A stretch of 64,000 nt of DNA from Anagrus nilaparvatae (GCA_022575985.1 JAKSXM010000231.1:3660501-3724500); one strand, 5' to 3'; shown: positions 12,284-23,972, counted from the first letter of the stretch. A program made the numbers and translations. Notes: generated by a model not told the origin, from the letters alone.

Positions 12284-12656
12284 ATAATATTTATTGCATA
12301 TTGAAGTTTAAAGACCATTGTTTGAGGAACCTCAGTGCCAGCTAGTTGGCAGGGTATTTTTTTTTTTTAATAAATACGTTAATTGTTTGCAAAGTTTTCA
12401 TTTTGTAACATAATAAACCTACTTCGATATTTTTTTGCGCAAAAATATTATTTTATATTAAATTTCATACTTTAGGGGTAGTTTTTTGCATTTTAGTGGT
12501 GAAAATGTATTGAAAAAACTTTCTCGACGTATTTTTCGTAAAATAGAGGACTTTAGCTTTAAAATGCCGTAACCCGCGTCAAAATAGAACGTAATCTCGA
12601 TCAAATCGAATTTTTTTCTTCTTTTTTTTTTCCTAGATCATTGTGCCATGGTGCTT

Positions 12657-13552
12657 TGTAACAACTTATTTATTATTAATTAATTAAAATCAATAAAAAC
12701 AATATGGAATTAATAAACAAATTGTTACATAAAAGTTTAATAATAATTGTATTGCGAGGGGATTTACCTATATATGAATATGTGTGTGTACATTAACTCA
12801 CATATATACGAGGGCAACATGCAGATGGATAAAGGACTTTTAAATAATTACTTTATTAATTAGTAATAATAAAAAGATATAAATTTATTAATAATAAAAA
12901 AAGAAAATGATTCTATATAAAAGAAACAGTATATATATGTATATATACTGGGGTTTAATATGAGCCACGGATGTCGACCTCCGTGGACTCCACACGTATA
13001 CATTCACACACTTAAACCTAACGTGATTCTAATAATATGAAAATAATCGAAAGATATCGCGATGAGCTCATAATATTTTAAGTGCATAATACCTTCAACT
13101 TGTTTCTTGTTAATAAGCTAAATTTAACGTGGTCCAGGTCCTGGAGTTATTTTCACAAATCTTCTCTGTTACCGACGTGACTAAACTGAGGGTTAGTTGT
13201 CCACGAATCTTTTCTCATTAATTACAAAGAATATATCCAATGACACTATTTGAATTTACTAATTAAGTGACCACTGTACTTTATTTAATAAAAATTTAAT
13301 AAATCTTTTATGATTATATAAAAATGTATCATGGAAAACCGAGAATTTAATTAGCAAATTTTCTCGTGGTATCCATGCTAAAGCAGCTAGCAGAAGAAGA
13401 GCGCGTGTTCTCTTGTTTCTTGATTTCCCGCTCGTTCCGTGTTTACGTTATTTTACTGGATAAAACATATTTATCCACAGAACGCAGCGGAATATTTAAA
13501 ATATGAAAATATAAAATAAAATTATATTTTATTAAGAAAACACCGCATTACA
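12657..13552. mobile_element. Solo LTR, 896 bp
   Basis: It starts TGTAACAAC and ends CATTACA (TG...CA with TGTAA/TTACA inverted ends). The flanking 4 bp duplication is GCTT (12,653-12,656 and 13,553-13,556), and the empty site GGTGCTTACAC is seen at 19.1 kb. There is no internal retroelement sequence, as expected after LTR-LTR recombination. A TATAAAAGAAAC motif near 12,920 could be its promoter. Confidence 0.75.
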
Positions 13553-14015
13553 GCTTACACTATTTTTTGCCCACCTAGGCGTAGAACGAGTTCAGAAAAT
13601 TCTTTACACACGAGTTTTACGCCCGGGAGGGCAAAAAATATATTTTTCATCATTTTTAATAAAACAAATATATTTTTGCAATCATTCATTAGATAGTTTT
13701 TTTAAATTTATTTAAAATTTAAATTTTAGAGCCTCAGACCCCTAAAACTAAGTTGAATTGGCTGGAAATAAGGGGATGTGACGGACAGTCAACGCCACAG
13801 AAGATTTTTCCACATAGAGTTCGCCACAAAAGTAAACCACCTAAATACATTAAACATTAAAATTGCACAAACCTGTCAGTAACGAACAAAATTAAAAATA
13901 ATTGAAAGTCTAATATAATTTTTAAATAAATGACCCAACAATTTGTGACCAAGGATCCAAAAAACCTATAATACTTCAAATCTGGCGAGGGCCAGTAACT
14001 AAACAGCCAATGAGG

Positions 14016-15003
14016 AATTTTAAAATACGCTGCCAAGTAATTGGCACTATGGTTCCTCATTAACAATAGCAAAATTTTTATAATGGACTATTTTATCTAT
14101 AATTTCAGATTTTAGTATGTCATAAAAAAAATTTAAGTACTTTTAATTTCAAGAAATTACTATAAACAAGGTTCTTAAAACTAGTACTTCCATGGAAATA
14201 AATTAGGTACTACGTCCAATAAGAAAAAAAAAATTGGTATTTTTTGTATTTTTTTGTGAAAAAAATTTTTGGAAAAAAATTTTCAGAAAATTAAGTATCC
14301 CATTCGAGATATCATGTGAAAACCATACTTTCAAATATAAGTACTTTCGTGGAAATAAATGAGGTATTACATCCAAATTAAAAAAAAAAAAAGTACCTCG
14401 AGCTTTTTTGGTGAAAAAATTTTTGAAAAAAAAATTAGGTCTTAGTAATTAAGAAAAAATTATATAATTTTTGTATTCAGATCACCTGAAGAGGCCAACG
14501 GATTTGTTGGTGAAATATTGTGAAATAAAAAAATTGTTACACATCAAATTAATTTGTATTGTTTTATTTATTTTAAATAATTTGAAACAATAAAAAATTA
14601 AGTTCAGCTCCAATTCTGGTCAATAAAATATTATTTTTACTTTTTTAATTCGATAATGGTTTTGAAATATCACTAGTTACAATATTTTCAGATATTAGTA
14701 CTTTAATGGAATTAAATGAGGTAATACATCGAAATTAAAAAAAAAAAAGTACCTCGAGCTTTTTTGGTGAAAAAATTTTTGAAAAAAAAATTAGGTCTTA
14801 ATTCCATAATGTTTGTGAAATATCAGCGATTACATACGTACGTACGTACGAACGTACGAACGTACGTACACACACACATACACACATACAGACCTTTTTT
14901 AAAAACCGGTTTTTTAGCTTCCTGAGGTCTCAAAACGTGCTTATATGCCAAAAAGTAAAAAAAATTTTGACCGATCACAATGGTTCCTCTATGAGGAACC
15001 AAA
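14016..15003 (-). mobile_element. Family B element copy 3 (inverted)
   Basis: Read on the minus strand it opens with GGTTCCTCATAGAGGAACC (about 14,983-15,001), continues with the GGCATATAAGCACGTTTTGAG tract and a CGTACGTACG simple repeat (14,830-14,870), then two blocks of the ATACCTCATTTA monomers. It ends ATGAGGAACCATAGTGCCA ... TTGGCAGCG (14,028-14,062). No protein is encoded; the minus frame 13,857-14,072 is a shadow. Confidence 0.7.
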
Positions 15004-17860
15004 AATTTTTATTCATATAATTTAAATGAAAAAAGGAGTAAAAAACAGCTTTATTTTGATTTGTATGGAGTGTAAAATTATAGGCAATGCAATAACGAGA
15101 CATTTTAGAGATATATGTAATTTCAATATTATTTTATCTTACCTGTTTTGAAATAAAAATATCCAATTATATAAGTATATATAGCTATAAATGCTGAAAA
15201 ATTGAATATTTGCTGAGCTATACCGAAGTTTGGCGTATAAAATTAGAAGGTTATAAGCATTTTTAATTGCAATACTTTTTAAATAATCACCAATTTTCCG
15301 ACGACGGTAAATTTCCGTCTGAAAACTTTTGTGTTTTTCAAAAGTTTCTAAATTAAAAAAATAAAAAGCAAAAAACTTTAGTTAAAAAACGTTACAACGG
15401 AAAAATCGATGAAAATCTAAACAGTCTTGATGATTTTTAAGAGTTTTTTAATTAATTAAGAAGTATTTTTTTCTTCAATAAATAAAAATAATCACTGTTT
15501 CATTTACTGATTAATTAAGAAAATCGAGAAAAAAATGAAAATATTTTGAAATGTAAAATTTTTATTATTAATAATCCAGAAGCCGTATATGTTAGTCGTT
15601 AGATTTATGCACTTTTCCTAAACTTTGTACAAGGCTACTTATATTATCCTGCGCAACACGGCGTACAAATGCATTAGGTAAAAATCCGTTGGGTAATTGT
15701 TGGGTAAATTGGCACGATATGCAATTGTAACGATTTCCAAAAAATTACGATCAAAAAGCATTTTGAATACTTTATTTATTCTTGATAAAATATAGTCAGC
15801 TACAAAATATGAGATATAATTTAAATCGACATGTGCAATAAATTAAAAGTAACGATTTAATTTAATTTTTGATAATATAAAAATCTAATATTTGAAGAAT
15901 CTAAAAAAATAACAATTAAAACATGTGCCTATGTGTAATAAAGTGTTGCAACACACGTTAATTATTGCACATACACAACAATGCTACCAATACTACTTTA
16001 TAATTCAATACTCTTACTACTTTTTTTGTCAAATAAAATTTAGATTTTCTGAATATCGTTTAAATAAATTTAGTAATAAATTGAACTGGGAAATTTAAAT
16101 TATGTAATTAAAAAAGAACGTAATTTATTTAATTATTACATAAAAAATAATTATTTAAATATATTTTAAAATTATTGTTGAACAATTGTCAGAACGATAA
16201 ATTTTGTATTTATGTATTTCTATCGATGGATACATAAATTGATTGACTCTGATTTATATACAAGTTCAAGGAACGACCTTATAGGTTCTCCAAGGAATCT
16301 GTGGGGTAGTCCATTCATTGTGTATCTAAATGCATCTTCCATTCTTTCTACCAGATCTACGTTTCATATAATTAATTGTTGTTTTTCTATCGTACAAGTT
16401 TTTTTTTATTTTTTAAATACAGTATGGTTTCGTATGTAAATTGCAAATTTATTTTAAAAATATTGATTTTATCGTAACAATGTAATAAATTAATTTTTAA
16501 TACTCAAAATTTTGTTTATTTATCTTAAATGTATATCAAATTCGAGATTAAATCTAAAGTTTTTCTATTTTTATTTTCAAAATTTTTTAAATCTAGACTA
16601 CTTCAAAATTAATAAATAAAAAATTTTCGATCAGTTTTTATAAAAAAAAAATATTTTAAAAATTCGCCTACTAAAAAAAGAAAAAAAAATTAAATACTTG
16701 GATATATTATAAATAAAATATTCTAAAAAATACAAAAAAATTTAAGAATTTAGATTAATTTTTATTGAAGAAAATCGAAAGAATATTAAATTAAAGAATT
16801 ACGTCTCAAAATAAAAAGTTTAAGTTAATTAAAAGTTAAAAAAATACATTAACTAACAAAATTCAAAATATTTGGCTCAAATTTTTATCCCAAATAAAAA
16901 GATTAAAAATTAGTAAATTATAAATAAATAAATAAGTTGTAAATTATTAATAAAATAAAAAAAAATATTAAAAATAGGACATAATTATATAATAAGATAA
17001 GTTCCAGCAAATAATCTATAAGTGGTACATATAGCTGTGTGAATGGTGAATAGTAATTTTTTCAATTTTATAAATTAAATTAACAAATTGTAATTCGTAA
17101 TTACTTATAGTCTGATTACATTTTTATTTGAAAGGAGTTTTATTTTTTTATTTAAATTAGTGCTGATATGTGAGTAATTTTAATTATATAGAAATAAAAA
17201 ATCAAGACTGATAAAAATTACAAATTTAAAAAAAAAATTTTTTTAATTTAAGTAAAAAGAAAAAAAAAATTAATTTTTAAGCTGACAATTAGAATCATGA
17301 ATATTCCAGTAGTGTCTGTTCTTTACGCCTGAAATTATGGGCATAAATCAGTTAAAGCAATTTCAGTTTTAGAAAACCGTAATTATCATTTAAGTTATAA
17401 TAAAAATTTACTCAATAATGTCTAGTCTAATATATATTTAAAAGAGAGAAATTTAAATTTATGCATAATAAATTGAATATATTTATAATATAGACATCGA
17501 AATACAAACACTCATAATATGAAATTGAATCATTCTTCGAAAGGAAATTTCAGCCCAGTTTTTTGTTTTATCTCAAATAGAAATGATATGTTTGAGTCTA
17601 ATGGACCAACATTTGAAAATTTAAGCATGCATCTCAGCATGCATGCTATTATCAAAATTTTCTAAATATGTTTGCAAAGTTTTGATTAAAATATTAACTT
17701 TATTGACTTCATTTATTTATTTATAAATGTTTTATCGCGTAGTAAATATTTAAAACTTGTTTTCAAATTTTTAACTTTGAAATATAACTTGGACTATAAT
17801 AAGACATGTTTGAGAAGGCGACAATTATAATCTAAATTTACATTTAATGAGCTGAGCGTA
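15004..17860. other. AT-rich spacer, no gene seen
   Basis: Very AT-rich low-complexity DNA. The plus frame at 16,212-16,439 has no recognisable domain, signal or splice context. No repeat family of the window was recognised here. Confidence 0.5.
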
Positions 17861-18825
17861 ATTATTAACATGGAACATGTTTATAGGGAGGGGGTACTTC
17901 AGAACTCGAAAATTAAGGGGGGGGGTCAAATTTGTCCTATTTAAGGGGGGGGGGGTCAAATAAGACTTAGAATAATTAGGAGACTTTGAAAAATCTGGGC
18001 TTAAGGACTTAGGGTAATACAGGTTTATGGATTTGGAATAATATTGATTAAGGTCTTACGTACGTCAGGATTTTTACCTATCGGCATCTTTGTCTTACAC
18101 ATGTATAAAAGTAAGGATTGCAACTTCAAATAAATAAAAAAGTTTATTCAATAATACATAATTATTACTTTGCAAAGCTTAAAAATAAATTTTATTAACT
18201 TAATTTTGGCATTAAATAAATTATTTATTATTTAAACAATATTATTTAATTATTTATAAAGAAAATAAATAAATAAAATAAATGACTCTACCTCAATAGC
18301 AGAATAAACGTTAATTTTTATACATTTTTTTTAGTAAAACCATAAAAAATGACGGTCGATTGTAAATTTTAAGGTTTCTTTTTATTTATTAGGACATTAT
18401 TTATCAACTCATAAAAAAAAATATCTAAGTTTTGTATTTTAAATGCTTTTTTTTCATTTTTTTAAATTCCTCATAAGAGCCTGTGTTAATTTTTTTTTTT
18501 GTTTATTTATTTACTCAAAAACTGTGCGGTCAATTATTTAAAAAGAAAATACGTGTAAAATTAATTTATATTTACTTTACTTTCTCCAAGTTTTAGCTTT
18601 TTTTTGCATTTTACCCCGGACGTACGTAAGACCTTAAGGGACTTAGAATAATTGAGATTTAGGGAATCAAAATAGATTGGGTATAGAATCTTAACAACTA
18701 GTAAGGTGATAATTACAAATTATAAAATTATAAAATTGTATTGTAATGTTGAGTAACATTTGTTTTATACCTAGTCCTCAGCTGGAAGTAAACATGTTCC
18801 ATGCACTTGTGTTTAAAAAAACCGG
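17861..18825 (-). mobile_element. Family A element copy 2, split by a TTAA element
   Basis: ACATGGAACATGT at 17,868 and AACATGTTCCATG at 18,791 mark its ends, followed by AAACCGGTTATAAG at the far right. Internal GGGACTTAGAATAAT units continue on both sides of the nested element at 18,052-18,633. Poly-G runs at 17,920-17,950 vary this copy. Confidence 0.75.
18052..18633 (+). mobile_element. TTAA-flanked MITE, family E copy 1 (piggyBac-like)
   Basis: TIR GGTCTTACGTACGTC at both ends, flanked by TTAA (18,048-18,051, 18,634-18,637). The empty target is visible in other family A copies (ATCGATTAAGGGACTTAG type), so TTAA is a true duplication. At 582 bp and without transposase it fits a non-autonomous piggyBac-type element. 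A diverged copy lies inverted at 20,501-21,092. Confidence 0.75.
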
Positions 18826-19004
18826 TTATAAGTTTTTTACTATATCGACATTTTTATTGTTATTATTTGAATAGACTTTTCAAAAAATGATTATACTGTC
18901 TATAATTTTGGCTACCTTTCAAGCACAATAAAAAGTAAAATAATTATTATTCATTATTTTCTTCTTTTTTTTTATTGTTTGGGAAATAATACTTATATTT
19001 AATA

Positions 19005-19205
19005 TTAAGTATCAAGGGCGTAAAAGTTTCGGCACTAGCGTGAGCACTAGCAGGAGTGCTCGGCGAAGCCGGGCACGAGTGATATGTATTCACGCTCGTG
19101 TCTAAAGTATTCCGCCCATGGTGCTTACACTATTTTTTGCCCACCTAGGTGTAGAACGAGTTCAGAAAATTCTTTACACACGAGTTTTACGCCCGGGAGC
19201 AAAAA
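19005..19205 (+). mobile_element. Family C small TIR element, uninterrupted copy
   Basis: Ends AAGGGCGTAAAAGTTTCGG and CACGAGTTTTACGCCC define a roughly 180-200 bp unit. It matches both halves of the split copy at 7930-13,640 and serves as the empty-site reference for the insertions there. No coding capacity. Confidence 0.75.
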
Positions 19206-19691
19206 AATATTTGCTTTTAGATTAGAAATAGAATCTATTTGGTCTTAATCATCCTGATAAGTATAATTAAAATTTTTGAAAATTTCAAAGTTACCATTGA
19301 TATAGTAAAAAAAAAACCTAAGAAAAACCTATGTTATTAAAAAATGTATTCAAATATTTTTATAATTAATGAATAAGAGAAACTTTTTAAATGTGATAAT
19401 ATTCGTGAAAAATGTTTTGTTGTTAAATATGCATTAAGTATAGGAAATCATACTCTAGTGACTAAAGATCTAATAAAAATCCATGTGCTAATTTAGCAAA
19501 AATAAAACTTTGTTTTTCAAGTAATCATAAAATTTATAAATAAAAGTAAGTAATCTAACAATATCTTATCTAAAAGTAATTCTCTCGAGCAGAGCCTTAC
19601 AAAATTTTTAGCATCAGTGAATGCAATGAATGCAAACCTTATAGGGGATATTTAATGAATTAAAAGATCATTCACAACAGAAAAAATGATT
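19206..19691. other. AT-rich spacer, no gene seen
   Basis: No reading frame or recognised repeat between the family C copy and the tandem duplication. Confidence 0.45.
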
Positions 19692-20100
19692 AAAACAACT
19701 GATTAAAATCATTTGCTACTTTATAATGTAATTTCTGTTTAAATAAAGAAGCTGGGCGTTAAACTAGTTTGGGTGAATTAAAAATTGAAAATAAAATTTG
19801 AATTTGAAAATACTTTAATTTAAAATTGTGATAAAATTTTTGTATTCAAATTTCGAAAGAATAAGTTTTAATTAAAAAATAATTTTAAAATTATTAATTT
19901 TAAAACAACTGATTAAAATCATTTGCTACTTTATAATGTAATTTCTGTTTAAATAATGAAGCTTTGGGCGTTAAACTAGTTTGGGTGAATTAAAAATTGA
20001 AAATAAAATTTGAATTTGAAAATACTTTAATTTAAAATTGTGATAAAATTTTTGTATTCAAATTTCGAAGGAATAAGTTTTAATTAAAAAATAATTTTAA
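19692..20100 (+). repeat. Recent 210 bp tandem duplication
   Basis: Units 19,692-19,901 and 19,902-20,100 begin AAAACAACTGATTAAAATC and differ at only a few positions (AAGAAGCTGGGCG against ATGAAGCTTTGGGCG). It is noncoding and looks like a simple recent duplication. Confidence 0.8.
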
Positions 20101-20500
20101 CTCAAATTTTTAAAATAATTGATACATTAAAAAATTTTTTAAAATATTTTAAACTAATAAAAAAAAAATGTTTAGATTAATAGTAACACTAGATACCGTC
20201 AAAGACGGGTAGAGCGAAGCTGATCATGTTAGAAAAAAGCTTGAAAACAGTTTCATTAATTTTTTTAATTTTGGGATTTAAAAAGTTTTGATTGGATTTT
20301 GAGTTAAATATTAATATGTAAATAAGACGTAAAAATATGTTAACCCTTATGTACCCGGTGGAGTACCTGGGTAGTATTTGGCCGAAAATTGTCGAATTTC
20401 TCGGATATGACTTAAAATTTTGATCTGAACCTTTAAACTAGCTTCAAACAACTGATTTCGAATAGAGTTTTCCATACTGCGCATAAAAAAAATTGTTTAA

Positions 20501-21092
20501 GGTCTTAAGAGCGTTAGAATTAAAATGCAAAAAAAAAGCTAAAACTTGGAGAAAGTGAAGTAAATATAATTTAATTTTACACGTATTTTTTTTTTTTTTA
20601 TAATTGACCGAATAGTTTTTGAGAAAATTAATAAATAAAAAATAAATTAACACAGGCTCTTATGGGGAATTTTAAAAAATGAAAAAAAAGCATTTAAAAT
20701 ACAAAACATAGATATTTTTTTTTATGAGTTGATAAATAAAGTCCTAATAAATAAAAAGAGACCTTAAAATTTACAATTTACCGTCATTTTGTATGGTTTT
20801 ACTTAAAAAAATGTATAAAAAATAAACGTTTATTCTGATATTGAGGTAGAGTCATTTATTATATTTTTTAATTTATTTATTTTCTTTATATATACTTAAA
20901 TAATATTGTTTAAATAATAAATAATTTATTTAATACCAAAATTAAGTTAATAAAATTCATTTTTAAGCTTTGAATAGTAATAATTAAGTATTATTGAAAA
21001 AATTTTTTTATTTATTTAAAGTTGCAATCCGTATTTTTTTACATGAGTAAGACAAGGATGCCGATAAGCAAAATCCTAACGCTCTTAACGCC
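20501..21092 (-). mobile_element. TTAA-flanked MITE, family E copy 2
   Basis: TIRs GGTCTTAAGAGCGTTAG and CTAACGCTCTTAACGCC, flanked by TTAA (20,497-20,500 and 21,093-21,096). The interior is the diverged reverse complement of 18,052-18,633. Upstream (20,341) another TTAACCCTTATGTACCC end suggests an older TTAA-type remnant. Confidence 0.7.
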
Positions 21093-21118
21093 TTAAACAT
21101 AAATATAATGTGTGTTTT

Positions 21119-21908
21119 GGTTCCTCAAAGAGGAACCATTGTGATAGGTCAAATTTCGATTTTTGATTTTTTGGCATATAAGCATGTTTTGAGACCCAAG
21201 GAAGCTAAAAAACCGGTTTTTAAAAAAAGTATGTATGTGTGTGTGTGCGTGTGTGTATGTAATTGGTGATATTTCACAAACATTATGGAGTTAAGACCTA
21301 ATTTTTTTTTCAAAAATTTTTTTATCAAAAAAGCTCGAGGTACTTTTTTTTTTTTTAATTTGGATGTAATACCTCATTTATTTCCACGAAAGTACTTATA
21401 TTTGAAAGTATGGTTTTTACTCTATATCTCGAATCTGATACTTAATTTTTTGAAAATTTTTTTCCCAAAATTTTTTTCACGAAAAAATACAAAAAACACC
21501 AAATTTTTTTTCTTTTTGGACGTAGTACCTAATTTATTTCTATGAGGGTACTAGTTTTAGACAGTTCATTTATAGTAATTTTTTGAATCTGATACCGAAT
21601 TTTTCCAAAATTTAAAAAAAAATAAAAAAAATAAAAAAAATGCAATATTTTTTTTGTTGGTGTAATACTTCATTTAATTCCATGAAAGTACTATCTTGAA
21701 TAATTATTATCCAATAAATTACCTTAAATTTTATTTTGAAAAAAATAGATAGATTTAGTTGAATTCAATAAATAAATTTTCTTTTAACTTTTAAAAGTTA
21801 ATAGAAATGAATGTATGATTGCATGGTTTTATTCGGTGATATCTGTGTCATATTGAAGTATTTAGCTCATTGTTTGAGGAACCTTAGTGCCAGATAGTTG
21901 GCAGGGTA
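21119..21908 (+). mobile_element. Family B element copy 2, short form
   Basis: It begins GGTTCCTCAAAGAGGAACC, then a GT-rich run and single copies of monomers A, B and C, and ends TTGAGGAACCTTAGTGCCA ... TTGGCAGGG. At about 790 bp it gives the unexpanded form of family B and shows that the 8.7-10.3 kb array and the palindrome are additions. Confidence 0.7.
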
Positions 21909-22049
21909 TTTTTCTTTATTTTTTTTTTAATCTTGCATTTGAAAATGTTTTATATTATTTTAACTTTTATTTAATTTACTGACTCATATACGGGGGCAAA
22001 AATGAATAAAACTACACCTGAATTTAACAGAAAATGAAAAAAACTTATA

Positions 22050-22582
22050 ACTGGTTTGTGTTTTCACACAACCAACGATCATGGAACATGTTCACTTTAA
22101 CAGTTTTATCGTATATTCCCTAATTATTATAAGATCAAGACAGAAATTACAATAAATCCAGAAATATAAATTATCCTAAGTCCAAAAATCTAAAGTATTC
22201 TAAGTTCTTGTTCTTGATTGACTGACTCATACCAACCGTGACTCCCACTTCAAATTATTTTAAGTCCCTAAATCGAAAATATTCTAAGTCCATTTCACTC
22301 CACCCCCCTAAAAACGTCGTCAATATTTCAACCCCCTACCCCTTTAAAACTTTAATACACGAAGATCCTGAGTGGGACGTGAATTTTATTTTATTAGGTG
22401 CATCGCTATTCGTTGATGCTTGTTATCTTAATTGCAATTAGTTAACTAATAAACAAACAATGCATCCGCTCTGGATCGCCCTGTACCCCCCCCCCCCCTA
22501 AAAACGTTACATTTTTATCAACCTTTTTCCGAGCCGGACATTTTCAATAACCCATCCAATGAACGTGTTCCATGTTAAAAAT
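22050..22582 (+). mobile_element. Family A element copy 3
   Basis: Begins CTGGTTTGTGTTTTCACAC, then CATGGAACATGTTC, and ends CGTGTTCCATGTTAAAAATG. Internal AAGTCC-type units are fewer, and a long C-run lies at 22,487-22,498. No convincing coding content; the 22,238-22,441 frame is an accidental reading of the repeat. Confidence 0.7.
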
Positions 22583-23565
22583 GTATTACATTTTATTTTT
22601 TAGACTTTTTATAACTTCTGCACAATTATTACTTATGAACAATGGCTTTTTTTAACATATTTATTTAGTTAATAAAAAAACGGAGGAATAATATAGGAGT
22701 GGAAACAATTTTTTTTGTTGAATCCTGAAAAAGGCATATGCACGGTCTATGGGTGCTAGACGTTGTATTTTTAAAGTCAATAATTACAAAAAAAAAATTA
22801 AAGGCTTGGGATTAACATACACTAACACTATTAAATCGTAGTATAAGTGAACGTTAAAATCGGAGATGTTCCATTGATACCAACCTATGAATTTAATTTT
22901 GCCATATGACTTTAAAAATACCATGTTCAGCACCGAAAGACCGTGTAATAATAAAGATTTTGCAAGAAAAATTTTTGCTTAATTTCCCTTATGCAAAAAG
23001 TTAACAAAGTTGCAAAAAGGGGGCAGATTTTATGGGTGTCTTTACTTTGCTTTCGCTAACAATTGACCAGTACCTTTAGGGAAACAAATTACAAATAACT
23101 TTAATTAATATGTTGGAAAAAACCCCGATAACCTCCGTTTATTTTAACATTTCTTCTAGGCATATAAACACTGTGCACAAGGCTAATATTGCTTGTTAAT
23201 TAGTTAGTTAACAAAGATACTTCTTATTGGTCGCAATTTTATGGTATTAAAGTCACTTGTCATCGCTGATTTTTTCAATGTTATAACCAATTAACCAAAT
23301 GGCTATTTTTATCCCAAAATGATTTAAATTACTTTAAATTACTTCAGAAATTGCAATTTTAAACAAAAATGGGTTTTCTAGGTCTCAAAAATTTTCTAAA
23401 AGCTGTAAATTTCTAAAAATTCTTTATTTGTCATTGAGAATTATTTGTTTGTCAAATATTTTACCTTTTTAATTTTTATTTTAAATTCTCTTCTTTTAAG
23501 TGAGCAAACTGAATTCCCATTTTTGGCGCTAAATGGTCAATTTTCAATTTGCTGCAAAAATTGTA
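22583..23565. other. AT-rich spacer, no gene seen
   Basis: No open frame above background and no recognised repeat family. Confidence 0.45.
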
Positions 23566-23972
23566 GTTTAACATTGAACATGTTTATAAGGAACAAATTT
23601 CGATTTAGGCACTTAGAATAATCCGGGGTTAGGGACTTACAATAATTTCTATTTAGGGACTTAGAATAATTTAGTTTTAGAGGCTTAGAAAAATTCAAGT
23701 TTAGGGACTTAAAATAATCCGGGTTTAGAGACTTCTAATAATTCGACTTAAAGGACTTATTTTCGATTTAAGCACTTAGAATAATACAGGTTTACGGAAT
23801 CAGAATAATTTGGGTGAAGAATTTTAACATCTAGTAAAGGTGATAATTAAAAATTATAAGAGCAATGAATTGTATTGTAGTATTGCGTAATATTTATGTA
23901 TTATAACAATTAAACATGTTCAAGCTGTAGTAAACATGTTCCATGCGTTTAGGTTGTGTTTACACAAACCAG
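23566..23972 (-). mobile_element. Family A element copy 4
   Basis: AACATTGAACATGTTTATAAGG at the left and ACATGTTCCATGCG with GGTTGTGTTTACACAAACC at the right. At least eight GGGACTTAGAATAAT-type units of about 24 bp fill it. It is orientated opposite to copies 1 and 3. Confidence 0.7.

Larger units (their letters stand above)
8441..12360 (+). mobile_element. Family B element copy 1, carrying the 460 bp repeat array
   Basis: It starts with the hairpin GGTTCCTCAAAGAGGAACC (8443-8461) and ends with GAGGAACCTCAGTGCCA and GCCAGCTAGTTGGCAGGG (about 12,325-12,354). A GGGTATTTTTTTTT tract abuts both sides (8430, 12,352) and could be a duplicated target. It holds the tandem array (8700-10,330) and the palindromic insertion (10,885-12,283). 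No protein is encoded. Copies lie at 14,016-15,003 (inverted) and 21,119-21,908, and an end fragment at 50,222-50,262. Its class is unclear. Confidence 0.65.
8023..12645. mobile_element. Non-autonomous Transib-type DNA transposon, 4.6 kb
   Basis: The left end starts CACAGTGATCTAGG and the right end, read inward, starts CACAATGATCTAGG. The terminal inverted repeats run about 220 bp (8023-8255 and 12,420-12,645). A 5 bp duplication CCATG flanks it (8018-8022, 12,646-12,650), and the empty site is seen at 19 kb. Transib transposons, relatives of RAG1, are known for CACWATG-like termini and 5 bp duplications; CACAGTG equals the V(D)J recombination heptamer. No transposase frame remains. The interior is filled by the family B element and its nested palindrome, so this copy is a passenger needing outside transposase. 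Confidence 0.75.
7930..13640 (+). mobile_element. Family C small TIR element, split by two insertions
   Basis: The left part (about 7930-8022) and right part (13,553-13,640) together match the uninterrupted 200 bp copy at 19,005-19,205. The ends read AAGGGCGTAAAAGTTTCGG and CACGAGTTTTACGCCC. Two insertions separate them: the Transib-type element at 8023-12,645 and the solo LTR at 12,657-13,552. The uninterrupted copy reads CGCCCATGGTGCTTACAC across both insertion points, which proves both target sites. Confidence 0.8.

Noticed and set aside
8441..12360. Family B considered as a Helitron
   Set aside because: Palindromic ends fit loosely, but no 5' TC or 3' hairpin-CTRR terminus was found, and a GGGTATTTT tract repeats at both sides, so the class is left open.
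14820..14890. CGTACGTACG and CACACA runs considered as regulatory motifs
   Set aside because: They are simple-sequence variation at the same place in all family B copies.
10131..21545. Phenylalanine/leucine-rich frames at 10,131-10,343 and 21,285-21,545
   Set aside because: They are chance readings of the T-rich repeat monomers, with the same reading appearing wherever the repeat occurs.
17920..23760. Regularly spaced short repeats that could look like a CRISPR array
   Set aside because: The AAGTCC units are degenerate, contiguous and contain no unique spacers, and the genome is eukaryotic; they are minisatellite units of family A.
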